DNA of 64,000 nt from Chitinophagaceae bacterium UBA7600. GTDB lineage: Bacteria; Bacteroidota; Bacteroidia; Chitinophagales; Chitinophagaceae. A model generated the notes under the pieces. That model was not told the DNA's origin and did no database searches. It worked only from the letters and a program-made list of their open reading frames with translations. How positions within the stretch are numbered: position 1 is the stretch's first letter; the number at the start of each line of letters is the position of its first letter. The position numbers and the translations under genes were made by a program. Where the stretch lies: the NCBI GenBank assembly GCA_002478885.1, contig DLKC01000056.1:1-64000 (forward strand), given 5' to 3'. Positions 55,472-63,783 of the stretch are shown piece by piece.

Positions 55472-56002
55472 TCACAGCCCCTTCGCTTTTGCAAGGTCGG
55501 CTGCTTCTGTTTTAGGATCTGGTATCAGCAAATCATTTTTGCCGTATATGAGACTCTTACGTGCATAATTTGACGGTGCAAAAGTCTCGCTTAAATAGAT
55601 TGCGTCTTTCGGACAAGCCTCTTCACACAAACCACAGAATATACAGCGCAACATATTTATTTCATAGCGTGCCGCGTATTTTTCTTCGCGGTACAAATGC
55701 TCTTCGCCTGGTTGCCTTTCAGCAGCTTCCATCGTTATCGCTTCTGCCGGGCAGGCAACAGCGCACAAGCCACAGGCGGTACAACGCTCTCTCCCCTCTT
55801 CATCGCGGTTTAATACATGCAAGCCCCTGAACACAGGGCTAAACGGCCGGTTTTGTTCAGGAAAATTAATGGTAGGCTTTTTCTTAAACATGTGGCTGAA
55901 AGTAATTGACATTCCCTTGAGAATAGCAGGCAAATAGATCTTCTCACCGATGGTCATCGGCCTGCGGTCTACATCTTTTACTCTGTTGGTAAGTGGTTGC
56001 AT
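55472..56002 (-). CDS. nuoI: NADH-quinone oxidoreductase subunit I (8Fe ferredoxin)
   Basis: A 176-residue peripheral subunit with two [4Fe-4S] motifs: CTACGLCAVACPAEAI (about 67-82) and CIFCGLCEEACPKDAI (about 117-132). These carry clusters N6a and N6b, passing electrons toward NuoB. Starts 334 bp after the nuoH stop; this unusually wide gap inside the operon contains a pair of dispersed repeats. Confidence 0.96.
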   Translation of the reverse strand: MQPLTNRVKDVDRRPMTIGEKIYLPAILKGMSITFSHMFKKKPTINFPEQNRPFSPVFRGLHVLNRDEEGRERCTACGLCAVACPAEAITMEAAERQPGEEHLYREEKYAARYEINMLRCIFCGLCEEACPKDAIYLSETFAPSNYARKSLIYGKNDLLIPDPKTEAADLAKAKGL

Positions 56003-56136
56003 ATTTTATTCCTTTCAGCAGGCTTCATTCAATCAGCAAATGTATTTTTCTAATTCAATGATGCCAACTTTATCTTCTTGATACGTTTAATTATTTTATA
56101 CTGTTTAACCGGCTTTTGTGCCCTGTGGCATCGCCG

Positions 56137-56282
56137 GTTGTGTCACTCACTTGTACTTCTAATCAATGGTCAACAGGCGTGTGTTTCGCGCCAGTGCACG
56201 CCGAAGTATAGCCAACTATAAAACTCGCGCCTACGCGGTTCATAGCCCAGCACTCACCCTCTGCACAAGTGTGCGACGCAAC
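56137..56282. repeat. Inverted pair of dispersed repeats (type 2, type 1) inside the nuo operon, 146 bp
   Basis: GTTGTGTCACTCACTTGTAC (56137-56156, type 2) faces GCACAAGTGTGCGACGCAAC (56263-56282, type 1). It lies between nuoH and nuoI and fills nearly half of the widest gap in the operon. The left arm is preceded by GGCATCGCCG. The remaining 190 bp show no gene. Confidence 0.9.
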
Positions 56283-56336
56283 GAGCGCTGGTAAAAGAAC
56301 TGTTGCCAGGCACTTAAAATCTTCTTACTGTTATTG

Positions 56337-57380
56337 TTATTTGTTCAACCATAGCGCTACCAGGGCTGTAACCACCATGTTTATTAAAGCCAATGGTATA
56401 AGTGATTTCCAGCCAAGACGCATCAACTGGTCGTAGCGGAAACGTGGTAGTGTCCAGCGTATCCACATAAAAACAAATATTAGGAAGAATGATTTTGCAA
56501 ACAACGCAATGATGCCGAGTATACCGGCAAGATTTGGATCCAACGTGCTCTCATTAAGAAAAGGAATATCGTACCCGCCGAAATACAGAGTCGCCATGAT
56601 GGTGCAACTCATGAACATGTTTACGTATTCTGCGAACAAATAAAATCCTAGTTTCATAGATGAATATTCCTGGTGGTATCCCATATTCAGTTCGTTCTCG
56701 GCTTCAGCCAGATCGAAGGGGGCACGGTTACATTCTGCCAATGCACAAACAAAAAATATAAAAAAGCCCAGAGGCTGGTATATTATATTCCAGTAGCCGG
56801 ACATTTGCTGTTCAACAATTGTTTTCAAACTAAGCGAACCGGTAAGCATAATCAGCGCAATAATAGACACTCCCATAGCCAGTTCATAACTGATGACCTG
56901 GCTTGCACCCCTTAAAGCGGCAAGCAAAGAAAATTTATTATTGGAGGCCCATCCGCCAATCATAATGCCGTAAACACCCAGGCTCACCACTCCGAAAACA
57001 TAAAGAATGCCGATATTTATGTCGGCTATCTGCAAGTTAATGATGCGGCCAAATAACTCGAGATGATTTCCCCAAGGAATAACGGCGCAAGTCATCATAG
57101 CCGTTAACATCGCCAACGCAGGGCCCAGAACAAATAAACCCCTGTTTGAATGCGACGGAATAATCTCTTCTTTAAAGAACAATTTTACGCCATCGGCAAG
57201 TGGTTGAAGTATGCCGAAAGGGCCGGCACGGTTAGGGCCACGCCTGTCCTGCATAAAAGCAGCAACCTTACGCTCAGCGTATGTTGAATACATTGCAATA
57301 ACCAATGCAATGGTTACCACAATAGCAATGAGTATCAGCTTTTCAAGTACCAGTGCAAAGTCCAATGTAAGCAGTTGCAT
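56337..57380 (-). CDS. nuoH: NADH-quinone oxidoreductase subunit H
   Basis: A 347-residue membrane subunit next to the quinone site. Signatures: ERKVAAFMQDRRGPNRAGPF, GILQPLADGVKLFFKEEIIP, and PFDLAEAENELNMGYHQEYS with its Glu cluster. About eight helices. Its start codon overlaps the nuoG stop by one base (TAATG), a classic coupling arrangement. Confidence 0.96.
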   Translation of the reverse strand: MQLLTLDFALVLEKLILIAIVVTIALVIAMYSTYAERKVAAFMQDRRGPNRAGPFGILQPLADGVKLFFKEEIIPSHSNRGLFVLGPALAMLTAMMTCAVIPWGNHLELFGRIINLQIADINIGILYVFGVVSLGVYGIMIGGWASNNKFSLLAALRGASQVISYELAMGVSIIALIMLTGSLSLKTIVEQQMSGYWNIIYQPLGFFIFFVCALAECNRAPFDLAEAENELNMGYHQEYSSMKLGFYLFAEYVNMFMSCTIMATLYFGGYDIPFLNESTLDPNLAGILGIIALFAKSFFLIFVFMWIRWTLPRFRYDQLMRLGWKSLIPLALINMVVTALVALWLNK

Positions 57381-58498
57381 TATTTATTGTCTTTTTGCGG
57401 TTCGTCAAAAATTTTAGCGGTAGCAGGACCATCCAGCAGGCTAAGTTCAATGTCCGGACGATTCACCTCACTTACATTATGTATGTCCATAAAATAACGG
57501 GGCTTGCGGCCATCCATCACCTTTTCGAATGTTTCAGCGGGTTTCTCTACACCCACATAATGACCTTGCGAAATAACCGAATGGCGATTGATGTTTGAAG
57601 GACCTTCAATTACCCAATCGCTGATATGCTTCTTCTCGAAACGGCAAGTATTACATATCCAGCCCGTTTTGCCATCTGAACTATCCTTAATTTCACCCCA
57701 CTCATCTTTACGTGCTGTAACCCTGAACACCTCATCGCCTCGCATCCACAACTGGACCTCGCCGCAACAAGTTGGGCAATTCCTGTGCGCATCAACGGGC
57801 TTGGTAAACCAAACACGATTCTTAAAACGAAATGTTCTGTCTGTTAATGCACCAACGGGGCAAACATCGATCACATTTCCGATAAATTCATTATGCAGGT
57901 TCCTTTCTATGAAAGTGGCAATCTGTGCGTGGTCGCCACGGTCCAGCACGCCATGTTCTCTTTTAGCTGTCATCTGGTCAGCAGTGAAAACGCAACGGTA
58001 GCAAAGTATGCAGCGTGTCATATGCAGTTGAATATAATCGCCTAAACTAACCTTATGGAACGTTCTTCGTTGAAATTCATAACGCGTACCTGCTTTACCA
58101 TGATCGTATCCCAGGTCTTGCAAATGGCATTCACCGGCCTGGTCGCAAATGGGGCAATCCAAGGGATGATTGATCAAAAGAAACTCAACTACACCAGCTC
58201 TTGCATCTGTTACACGCGGACTGGTGATATTTTTCACTTCCATGCCATCCATTACGGTTGTGCGGCAACTTGCCACAAGTTTCGGCATAGGGCGTGGATC
58301 TTTCTCACTGCCTTTTGACACTTCTACCAGGCATGTGCGACATTTACCACCACTGCCCTGCAGCTTACTATAGTAACACATTGCAGGTGGGGCAACATCG
58401 CCGCCAATCTTACGTGCAGCATTGAGAATAGTGGTGCCTGCGGGCACTTCTATTGTGATGTTGTCGATTGTGACTTTAAATAATTGTTGTTCTGACAT
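57380..58498 (-). CDS. nuoG: NADH-quinone oxidoreductase subunit G, short form
   Basis: A 372-residue protein with the N-terminal half of NuoG only. [2Fe-2S] ligands: CYYSKLQGSGGKCRTC and ASCRT. His-Cys [4Fe-4S]: HPLDCPICDQAGEC. Second [4Fe-4S]: CILCYRC with CPVGALTD. A further Cys set (RNCPTCCGEV, WICNTCRFEK) marks the beginning of the molybdopterin-like domain, but the protein stops soon after. E. coli NuoG has about 900 residues. From memory, short forms occur in other Bacteroidota, and no frameshift or remnant follows, so this looks natural. ATG at 58498 is preferred over a start 15 bases upstream. Confidence 0.93.
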   Translation of the reverse strand: MSEQQLFKVTIDNITIEVPAGTTILNAARKIGGDVAPPAMCYYSKLQGSGGKCRTCLVEVSKGSEKDPRPMPKLVASCRTTVMDGMEVKNITSPRVTDARAGVVEFLLINHPLDCPICDQAGECHLQDLGYDHGKAGTRYEFQRRTFHKVSLGDYIQLHMTRCILCYRCVFTADQMTAKREHGVLDRGDHAQIATFIERNLHNEFIGNVIDVCPVGALTDRTFRFKNRVWFTKPVDAHRNCPTCCGEVQLWMRGDEVFRVTARKDEWGEIKDSSDGKTGWICNTCRFEKKHISDWVIEGPSNINRHSVISQGHYVGVEKPAETFEKVMDGRKPRYFMDIHNVSEVNRPDIELSLLDGPATAKIFDEPQKDNK

Positions 58499-58575
58499 AA
58501 GCCAAATTCCCAAAGGGAAATTTTATCGTATCCTCATTTCGAGGTTGAAAATTATTGTTGAATAAAGAGCTAAGC

Positions 58576-58595
58576 GTAGAAGTGAGTGACACAAC
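58576..58595 (+). repeat. Dispersed repeat, type 2, between nuoF and nuoG
   Basis: GTAGAAGTGAGTGACACAAC, one mismatch from type 2, preceded by AATAAAGAGCTAAGC, as at 63023. No inverted partner in the 133-bp gap. Confidence 0.85.
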
Positions 58596-58631
58596 AAAAG
58601 CTGACGCTTATTTTAATGAGGGCTACAAAAA

Positions 58632-59975
58632 CTAAACTGCCAAAGCCCGCTCATCTGCATAATGCGCCAACCCATAATTTCTTTTTAAACACTCATCAGG
58701 ATTAAACACGTGCCATTCAAATTCGTCCCTGAAATGCCTGATGGCTGCGGCTACCGGCCAAGCTGCCGCATCTCCCAGCGGGCAGATGGTATTTCCCTCG
58801 ATCCTGCTCTGGATGTCCCAAAGCAAATCGATATCGCTCATTTTTCCTTTGCCATATTCAATGTTTTTCAAAATCTTTTCCATCCAGCCTGTGCCTTCGC
58901 GACAGGGGGAACATTGCCCGCAACTTTCGTGACGGTAAAATCTTGCAAGTGTTAACGTATGGCGAACTACGCACTGGTCTTCATCGAGCACAATGAAGCC
59001 GCCGGAGCCCATCATACTACCTGTGGCAAAGCCACCATCACTCAAACTTTCATAATTCATATAACGCGTTTCGCCTTTGGCTGTCTTCAGCAAAAGGTTC
59101 GCCGGAAGAATGGGCACAGATGAACCGCCGGGAATACAAGCTTTCAGTTTTCTGCCATTGGCGATACCGCCGCAATATTTATCGGAATAAATAAATTCTT
59201 CAACAGATATAGTCATATCGATCTCATAAACGCCGGGCTTGTTAAGATTGCCACAGGCAGAGATCAATTTTGTGCCGGTTGATTTACCAACGCCAATTTT
59301 AGCGTATTCATCGCCGCCCATATTAATGATCGGCACTACGGCTGCCAGTGTCTCTACGTTATTGACCACCGTAGGCCTGTCCCACACACCTTTTACTGCG
59401 GGGAATGGCGGTTTAATTCTTGGGTTGCCACGCTTGCCTTCGAGTGATTCGATCAAAGCAGTTTCTTCCCCACAGATGTAAGCACCGGCGCCACGCTGAA
59501 CATATATTTCGCAATCGAAACCTGTACCTTGTATATTCTTTCCCAGCCAGCCATTGTTCTTTGCTTCGATAATCGCCTGCTCCAGAATGTCCACGATCCA
59601 TGCATATTCTCCACGGATGTAGATATATGTAACATTGCTCCCTAATGCAAACGAAGAAACGATTAAACCTTCTATGAGTAAATGAGGAATAAATTCCATC
59701 AGGTAGCGGTCTTTAAAAGTGCCCGGTTCACTTTCATCGGCATTGCAAACCAGGTGACGCGGAACGCCTTCAGGCTTTGCAATAAAACTCCACTTCATGC
59801 CTGTTGGAAAACCCGCGCCTCCACGGCCACGTAAACCACTTCGTTTAACCTGGTCAACGATTTCATCAGGCGTCATCTTCAAAGCTTTTTCCACGCTGCG
59901 GTAACCACCTTCCCTGCGGTACACATCGTATAGCCTGATGTTTTCTATATGCGCTTTTTCTAATAAAAGTTTCAT
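58632..59975 (-). CDS. nuoF: NADH-quinone oxidoreductase subunit F
   Basis: A 447-residue NADH-binding subunit. NADH/FMN site: GLRGRGGAGFPTGMKWSF and NADESEPGTFKDRYLM. ERGAGAYICGEETALI-type segment: QRGAGAYICGEETALIESLE. N3 cluster: SCGQCSPCREGTGWM and NTICPLGDA. It accepts electrons from NADH in the peripheral arm. ATG at 59975 is preferred over a GTG two codons upstream. Confidence 0.97.
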   Translation of the reverse strand: MKLLLEKAHIENIRLYDVYRREGGYRSVEKALKMTPDEIVDQVKRSGLRGRGGAGFPTGMKWSFIAKPEGVPRHLVCNADESEPGTFKDRYLMEFIPHLLIEGLIVSSFALGSNVTYIYIRGEYAWIVDILEQAIIEAKNNGWLGKNIQGTGFDCEIYVQRGAGAYICGEETALIESLEGKRGNPRIKPPFPAVKGVWDRPTVVNNVETLAAVVPIINMGGDEYAKIGVGKSTGTKLISACGNLNKPGVYEIDMTISVEEFIYSDKYCGGIANGRKLKACIPGGSSVPILPANLLLKTAKGETRYMNYESLSDGGFATGSMMGSGGFIVLDEDQCVVRHTLTLARFYRHESCGQCSPCREGTGWMEKILKNIEYGKGKMSDIDLLWDIQSRIEGNTICPLGDAAAWPVAAAIRHFRDEFEWHVFNPDECLKRNYGLAHYADERALAV

Positions 59976-60042
59976 AAGCACCTGGCCCGTTAAGGCAATT
60001 ATGTTTTTACTCGATTATTATAAAATCTTCATTCGAATCTTG

Positions 60043-60543
60043 CTAATTATTCATTGCTGCATTCTTTCTGCACTCTTCGATAATTGCATCTACTTTCTCG
60101 CTGGTAAGATGTTCGCGGTAGTGCTTTCCTAACTGCATCATTGGTGCATAACCGCATGCCCCGAGGCATTCCACCGTCTTTAATGTAAACATGCCGTCGA
60201 GGGTTGTTTCGCCGGGCTTAATACCCAGTTTCTCTTCTATATAGGCAATTATACTATCGCTGCCACGCAGCATGCAGGGGCCTGTTTGACAAACTTCAAA
60301 CATGTACTTACCAACAGGCTTAAGGTTATACATGCTGTAGAATGTGGCTACTTCGTATACTTCGATGGGCTCGACACCCAAAAGAGAAGCCACATAATCC
60401 ATTGTTTCTGCACTAAGCCAGCCGCCAAAACTTTCCTGCGCAAGATGCAACACCGGAAGCAAAGCACTCTTTTGTTTGCCTTCGGGATAACGGGCTACAA
60501 GCCGGTTAAATTCTATCATTTGCGCCTGTGAAAAACTGCTCAT
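60043..60543 (-). CDS. nuoE: NADH-quinone oxidoreductase subunit E
   Basis: A 166-residue thioredoxin-like [2Fe-2S] subunit (cluster N1a). Ligands: CQTGPC (about residues 88-93) and VECLGACGYAPMM. It partners NuoF and NuoG in the NADH module. It starts 5 bp after the stop of the extra gene at 60549, so it depends on that message. The frame also opens with a TTG one codon earlier; ATG at 60543 is preferred. Confidence 0.96.
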   Translation of the reverse strand: MSSFSQAQMIEFNRLVARYPEGKQKSALLPVLHLAQESFGGWLSAETMDYVASLLGVEPIEVYEVATFYSMYNLKPVGKYMFEVCQTGPCMLRGSDSIIAYIEEKLGIKPGETTLDGMFTLKTVECLGACGYAPMMQLGKHYREHLTSEKVDAIIEECRKNAAMNN

Positions 60544-60548
60544 CAAAT

Positions 60549-61076
60549 TTATTTTGTTAAGTATTCTGATGGTATCGGGTTATCTTTTCTTTCATCATCA
60601 AATAACCATGTAATTATCCAAAATCGTGTACCGTCAAAAAATAATTCTATACTGTTTATACCTCTGCCGATTATTGGTCCGTCAGAAGTGTTTCTTGTTT
60701 CGTAAGTACTCCATACATGATAAACACTTCCAAATTTTTCAACCTTGCGACTGATTTCTATTTCATAAAAACCATTCTTTTCCAGATATGCATCACTCAT
60801 TTTGTGATAATCTTTCAGGCTTATCATCGTTAAATTTGGCTTGCCATCTTTTCCCTGCTGATTCCAACCAACCTGTGCACTTGCAATATGTAAAATGCTA
60901 TCTCTTTCGTAACTAACTTTTTCACCTTTCTTTACTGTAACAACATCATAATATGCTTTCATTATGCCATCGAGCGTTGCCACATTGTCTCCATACTTTG
61001 TTGTTTGCGCCATGATGTTTTGAGAAGAAAACATCACTAAAAATATACAGGCAAGTACAACAAAATATTTATTCAT
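60549..61076 (-). CDS. Secreted NTF2-like protein inside the nuo operon
   Basis: A 175-residue protein with a clear signal peptide (MNKYFVVLACIFLVMFSSQN, then IMAQ). The mature part looks like a SnoaL/NTF2-type cone: YGDNVATLDGIMKAYYDVVT at the start, FYEIEISRKVEKFGSVYHVW and INSIELFFDGTRFWIITWLF strands at the end. This is not a known complex I subunit and should be periplasmic, whereas the proteins made on either side are cytoplasmic. It lies 12 bp after nuoD and 5 bp before nuoE, so it is fully embedded. Its role (assembly, an accessory function, or an unrelated insertion) is unknown. Confidence 0.82.
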   Translation of the reverse strand: MNKYFVVLACIFLVMFSSQNIMAQTTKYGDNVATLDGIMKAYYDVVTVKKGEKVSYERDSILHIASAQVGWNQQGKDGKPNLTMISLKDYHKMSDAYLEKNGFYEIEISRKVEKFGSVYHVWSTYETRNTSDGPIIGRGINSIELFFDGTRFWIITWLFDDERKDNPIPSEYLTK

Positions 61077-61088
61077 TGCGTGAACATT

Positions 61089-62321
61089 TTAAGCGTCCAT
61101 TTCACCGGCAATAAGGTTAAGGCTACTCAAAGTAATAACTGCATCACTAAGCATACTCCCCTTTGCAATTTCTGAATATGCCTGGTAATAAATAAAGCAT
61201 GGCCTTCTGAAATGCAGCCTGTATGGCGTTCTTCCTCCATCGCTGATGAGGTAAAATCCGAGTTCTCCATTACCACCTTCAACTGAATGGTACACTTCAC
61301 CGGCCGGAATTTCCGTTTCGCCCATAATAATCTTGAAATGGTAGATCAACGCCTCCATTTTTGTGTAAACATCTTTTTTCTCCGGCAGGTAATACTCTGG
61401 AATATCTGCATGATACACTTCTGCTTCAGCGCCTTTAAATTCCTGTATTTTCCGGTATGCCTGTGTTATGATGCTGAGGCTTTCCCACATTTCCAGGTTT
61501 CTAACGAGAAAACGATCGTAACAATCACCGGTTTTACCCACGGGTATCTGAAAATCGAAATCTTCATAACTGCTGTAAGGGCTATGCACCCGCACATCAT
61601 AATCAACCCCGGCAGCCCGAAGATTTGGCCCGGTAAAACCGTAGTTCAAAGCTCTTTCAGCAGCAATGGGACCCGCACCAATAGTACGCTCCATGAATAT
61701 GCGGTTGCGCGTAAGCAGCTTTTCAAACTCTTTTAAAACTTTTGGATACTCATCAAGGAATTTTTCCAGTTTGGTAAAGGCGGTATTGCTGAAGTTGCGC
61801 TCAAAACCACCAATGCGGCCAATATTTGTTGTAAGCCGCGACCCGCAAACCTCTTCATAAATTTCATAGATAAGTTCGCGGTACTCCATCACGTAGAAAA
61901 AAACCGAGAGTGCGCCGGTATCGACGCCTACGATCGAATTACAGATCAGGTGGTCTGCAATACGTGCCAGCTCCATAATAATCACCCGCAGGTAATCAAC
62001 GCGTTTGGGTGTTTTTACCTTTAGCAATTTCTCGCAGGTTAAATGCCAGCCCATGTTGTTTATAGGGCTGCTACAATAATTCAACCGGTCTGTTAAAGGC
62101 GTAATCTGGTAAAGTGGGCGGCGCTCGGCAATTTTCTCAAATGCCCTGTGAATATACCCAACGGTTTGCTCCGCCGACACTATACGTTCTCCATCTACTT
62201 CAATAATATTCTGAAATACTCCGTGTGTTGCCGGGTGCGTAGGTCCAAGATTCAACGTGGTCGTTTGTTTCTCTATAGAACCTTCGGGCAGTTTAATATT
62301 ATGATGTGTTAGTTCAGACAT
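61089..62321 (-). CDS. nuoD: NADH-quinone oxidoreductase subunit D
   Basis: A 410-residue 49-kDa-type subunit. Signatures: LNLGPTHPATHGVFQNIIEV (His-containing quinone-site loop), GYIHRAFEKIAERRPLYQ, DRLNYCSSPINNMGWHL, GVDTGALSVFFYVMEYRELI, and the C-terminal GGRTPYRLHFRRPCFIYYQA. With NuoB it forms the quinone-reduction site. It is separate from NuoC here, not fused as in E. coli. Confidence 0.97.
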   Translation of the reverse strand: MSELTHHNIKLPEGSIEKQTTTLNLGPTHPATHGVFQNIIEVDGERIVSAEQTVGYIHRAFEKIAERRPLYQITPLTDRLNYCSSPINNMGWHLTCEKLLKVKTPKRVDYLRVIIMELARIADHLICNSIVGVDTGALSVFFYVMEYRELIYEIYEEVCGSRLTTNIGRIGGFERNFSNTAFTKLEKFLDEYPKVLKEFEKLLTRNRIFMERTIGAGPIAAERALNYGFTGPNLRAAGVDYDVRVHSPYSSYEDFDFQIPVGKTGDCYDRFLVRNLEMWESLSIITQAYRKIQEFKGAEAEVYHADIPEYYLPEKKDVYTKMEALIYHFKIIMGETEIPAGEVYHSVEGGNGELGFYLISDGGRTPYRLHFRRPCFIYYQAYSEIAKGSMLSDAVITLSSLNLIAGEMDA

Positions 62322-62377
62322 TACTGTCTTTTTATTTTTATTTATTTACTTAGCTTTTTGTTCTATCCTCCGCTGCG

Positions 62378-62397
62378 GTTGTGTCACTCACTTGTGC
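62378..62397 (-). repeat. Dispersed repeat, type 2, downstream of nuoC
   Basis: GTTGTGTCACTCACTTGTGC between nuoC and nuoD. With the copy at 63023-63042 it forms outward-facing inverted repeats 665 bp across that enclose nuoC. Confidence 0.9.
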
Positions 62398-62440
62398 GGC
62401 TGTAACGCTACGCAGTAAATACGGCAACCACCTTAAGCGA

Positions 62441-62959
62441 TTACCAAACCGATCCGCCCCGACCAAACATCTCATCGTCTTTATCTCTTCTTGTCTGATC
62501 TTCCAGCGGGTATTCTTTGCGCATCGGAAAGTAATCCATTTCGTCAACGTTCAGGATACGTTTCAGGTTAGGATGACCTACAAAATTCACCCCATAAAAA
62601 TCGAATGTCTCTCTTTCCATCCAGTTGGCTGATTCGTACAAACGAGTTGCTGTGAACACATCGGGCTGGGATATACCGGTAAAAACCTTGAAGCGTATGC
62701 GAATATTGTCGACAAGGTTGTGCAAATGGTAAACGACGGCTAATTCACGGCCCTGCTGATCTGGGTAATGAACCGCGGTAAGGTCTGTAAGAAACTGAAA
62801 TCTTAATTCAGCGTCATCATAAAGGAATTGCATGACTTTAAGATTAATTTCTTTTGGCGCTTCAAAGCTGAGCATGCCATAAGATTCGCTAAATGCCGAT
62901 ACCTGTTCTCCGAACTTGTCTGTTAAACGTTGCTTGATAAGGTCGTTTGTTAAACTCAT
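62441..62959 (-). CDS. nuoC: NADH-quinone oxidoreductase subunit C
   Basis: A 172-residue 30-kDa-type subunit. It contains FLTDLTAVHYPDQQGRELAV and the C-terminal signature ESANWMERETFDFYGVNFVG, HPNLKRIL. It forms part of the connecting module next to NuoD. ATG at 62959 is preferred over one 15 bases upstream. Flanked on both sides by type 2 copies of the dispersed repeat in inverted orientation. Confidence 0.95.
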   Translation of the reverse strand: MSLTNDLIKQRLTDKFGEQVSAFSESYGMLSFEAPKEINLKVMQFLYDDAELRFQFLTDLTAVHYPDQQGRELAVVYHLHNLVDNIRIRFKVFTGISQPDVFTATRLYESANWMERETFDFYGVNFVGHPNLKRILNVDEMDYFPMRKEYPLEDQTRRDKDDEMFGRGGSVW

Positions 62960-63022
62960 ATGCTGAATTCTCACGTATTGCTTGTAAGACTAAAAATCCC
63001 GATGCTGAATAAAGAACAAAGT

Positions 63023-63042
63023 GTACAAGTGAGTGACACAAC
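63023..63042 (+). repeat. Dispersed repeat, type 2, upstream of nuoC
   Basis: GTACAAGTGAGTGACACAAC, the type 2 consensus exactly, preceded by AATAAAGAACAAAGT. It lies between nuoB and nuoC. Confidence 0.9.
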
Positions 63043-63076
63043 TACAGCTGAACTTGGTTCTGTTGCCCGCCGCCAA

Positions 63077-63667
63077 TTATTGAATTCCGTAACTGTTTAA
63101 TAAAGCTTTATAATATTCACTATGCCTGCGGCGAAGTCCCTCTGCATGCACCAATTCCTGTATACGAATAAAACCGTCGAGAATTGCCTCGGGCCTCGGA
63201 GGGCAGCCGGGCACATACACATCAACCGGGATAACCTGGTCGATGCCCTGCAGTACACTGTAAGAATCAAAAATACCACCAGACGAGGCGCAGGCGCCAA
63301 CGGCCAACACCCAGCGTGGCTCAGCCATTTGAAGATACACCTGGCGAAGCACCGGTGCCATTTTTTTTGCAATGGTACCCATTACCATGAGAAGATCGCA
63401 CTGCCGTGGGGTAAAGCCCATGCGCTCCGAACCAAAACGCGAAAGATCGTAATGCGCTGCCGCCGTTGCCATAAATTCTATGCCGCAGCAGGAAGTAGCA
63501 AAGGGCAATGGCCAAAGAGAATTTTTGCGGGCAAGCCCTACCACGCTTTCCAGCTTAGTGGCAAAAAAGCCTTCCCCCTGCATTCCCTCAGGCATTTCGG
63601 CGATCGCGACATTGTCTTCGATCTTAGCCTCCTTAGGATGTATATTAAATCTTACGGGACGTGCCAT
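63077..63667 (-). CDS. nuoB: NADH-quinone oxidoreductase subunit B
   Basis: A 196-residue PSST-type subunit that binds terminal cluster N2. Ligands and signatures: FATSCCGIEFMATAAAHYDL (adjacent Cys pair), SERMGFTPRQCDLLMV, ACASSGGIFDSYSVLQGIDQ, and VYVPGCPPRPEAILDG. It passes electrons to quinone together with NuoD. The 116-bp gap to nuoA contains no dispersed repeat. Confidence 0.97.
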   Translation of the reverse strand: MARPVRFNIHPKEAKIEDNVAIAEMPEGMQGEGFFATKLESVVGLARKNSLWPLPFATSCCGIEFMATAAAHYDLSRFGSERMGFTPRQCDLLMVMGTIAKKMAPVLRQVYLQMAEPRWVLAVGACASSGGIFDSYSVLQGIDQVIPVDVYVPGCPPRPEAILDGFIRIQELVHAEGLRRRHSEYYKALLNSYGIQ

Positions 63668-63783
63668 AATAATTTTAATTAAATGTTGATCAAAGTAACT
63701 ACCTGTTTACGATTATAACAATCCGGCTATGTTGCTTGTTCGATACCGGCACATTTGCACAACAGGTTTTTCGTTCAGAAAAA

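Noticed and set aside
57300..57400. Frameshift as the cause of short NuoG
   Set aside because: The nuoG stop overlaps the nuoH start as TAATG, an evolved junction, and no further NuoG-like sequence exists between them.
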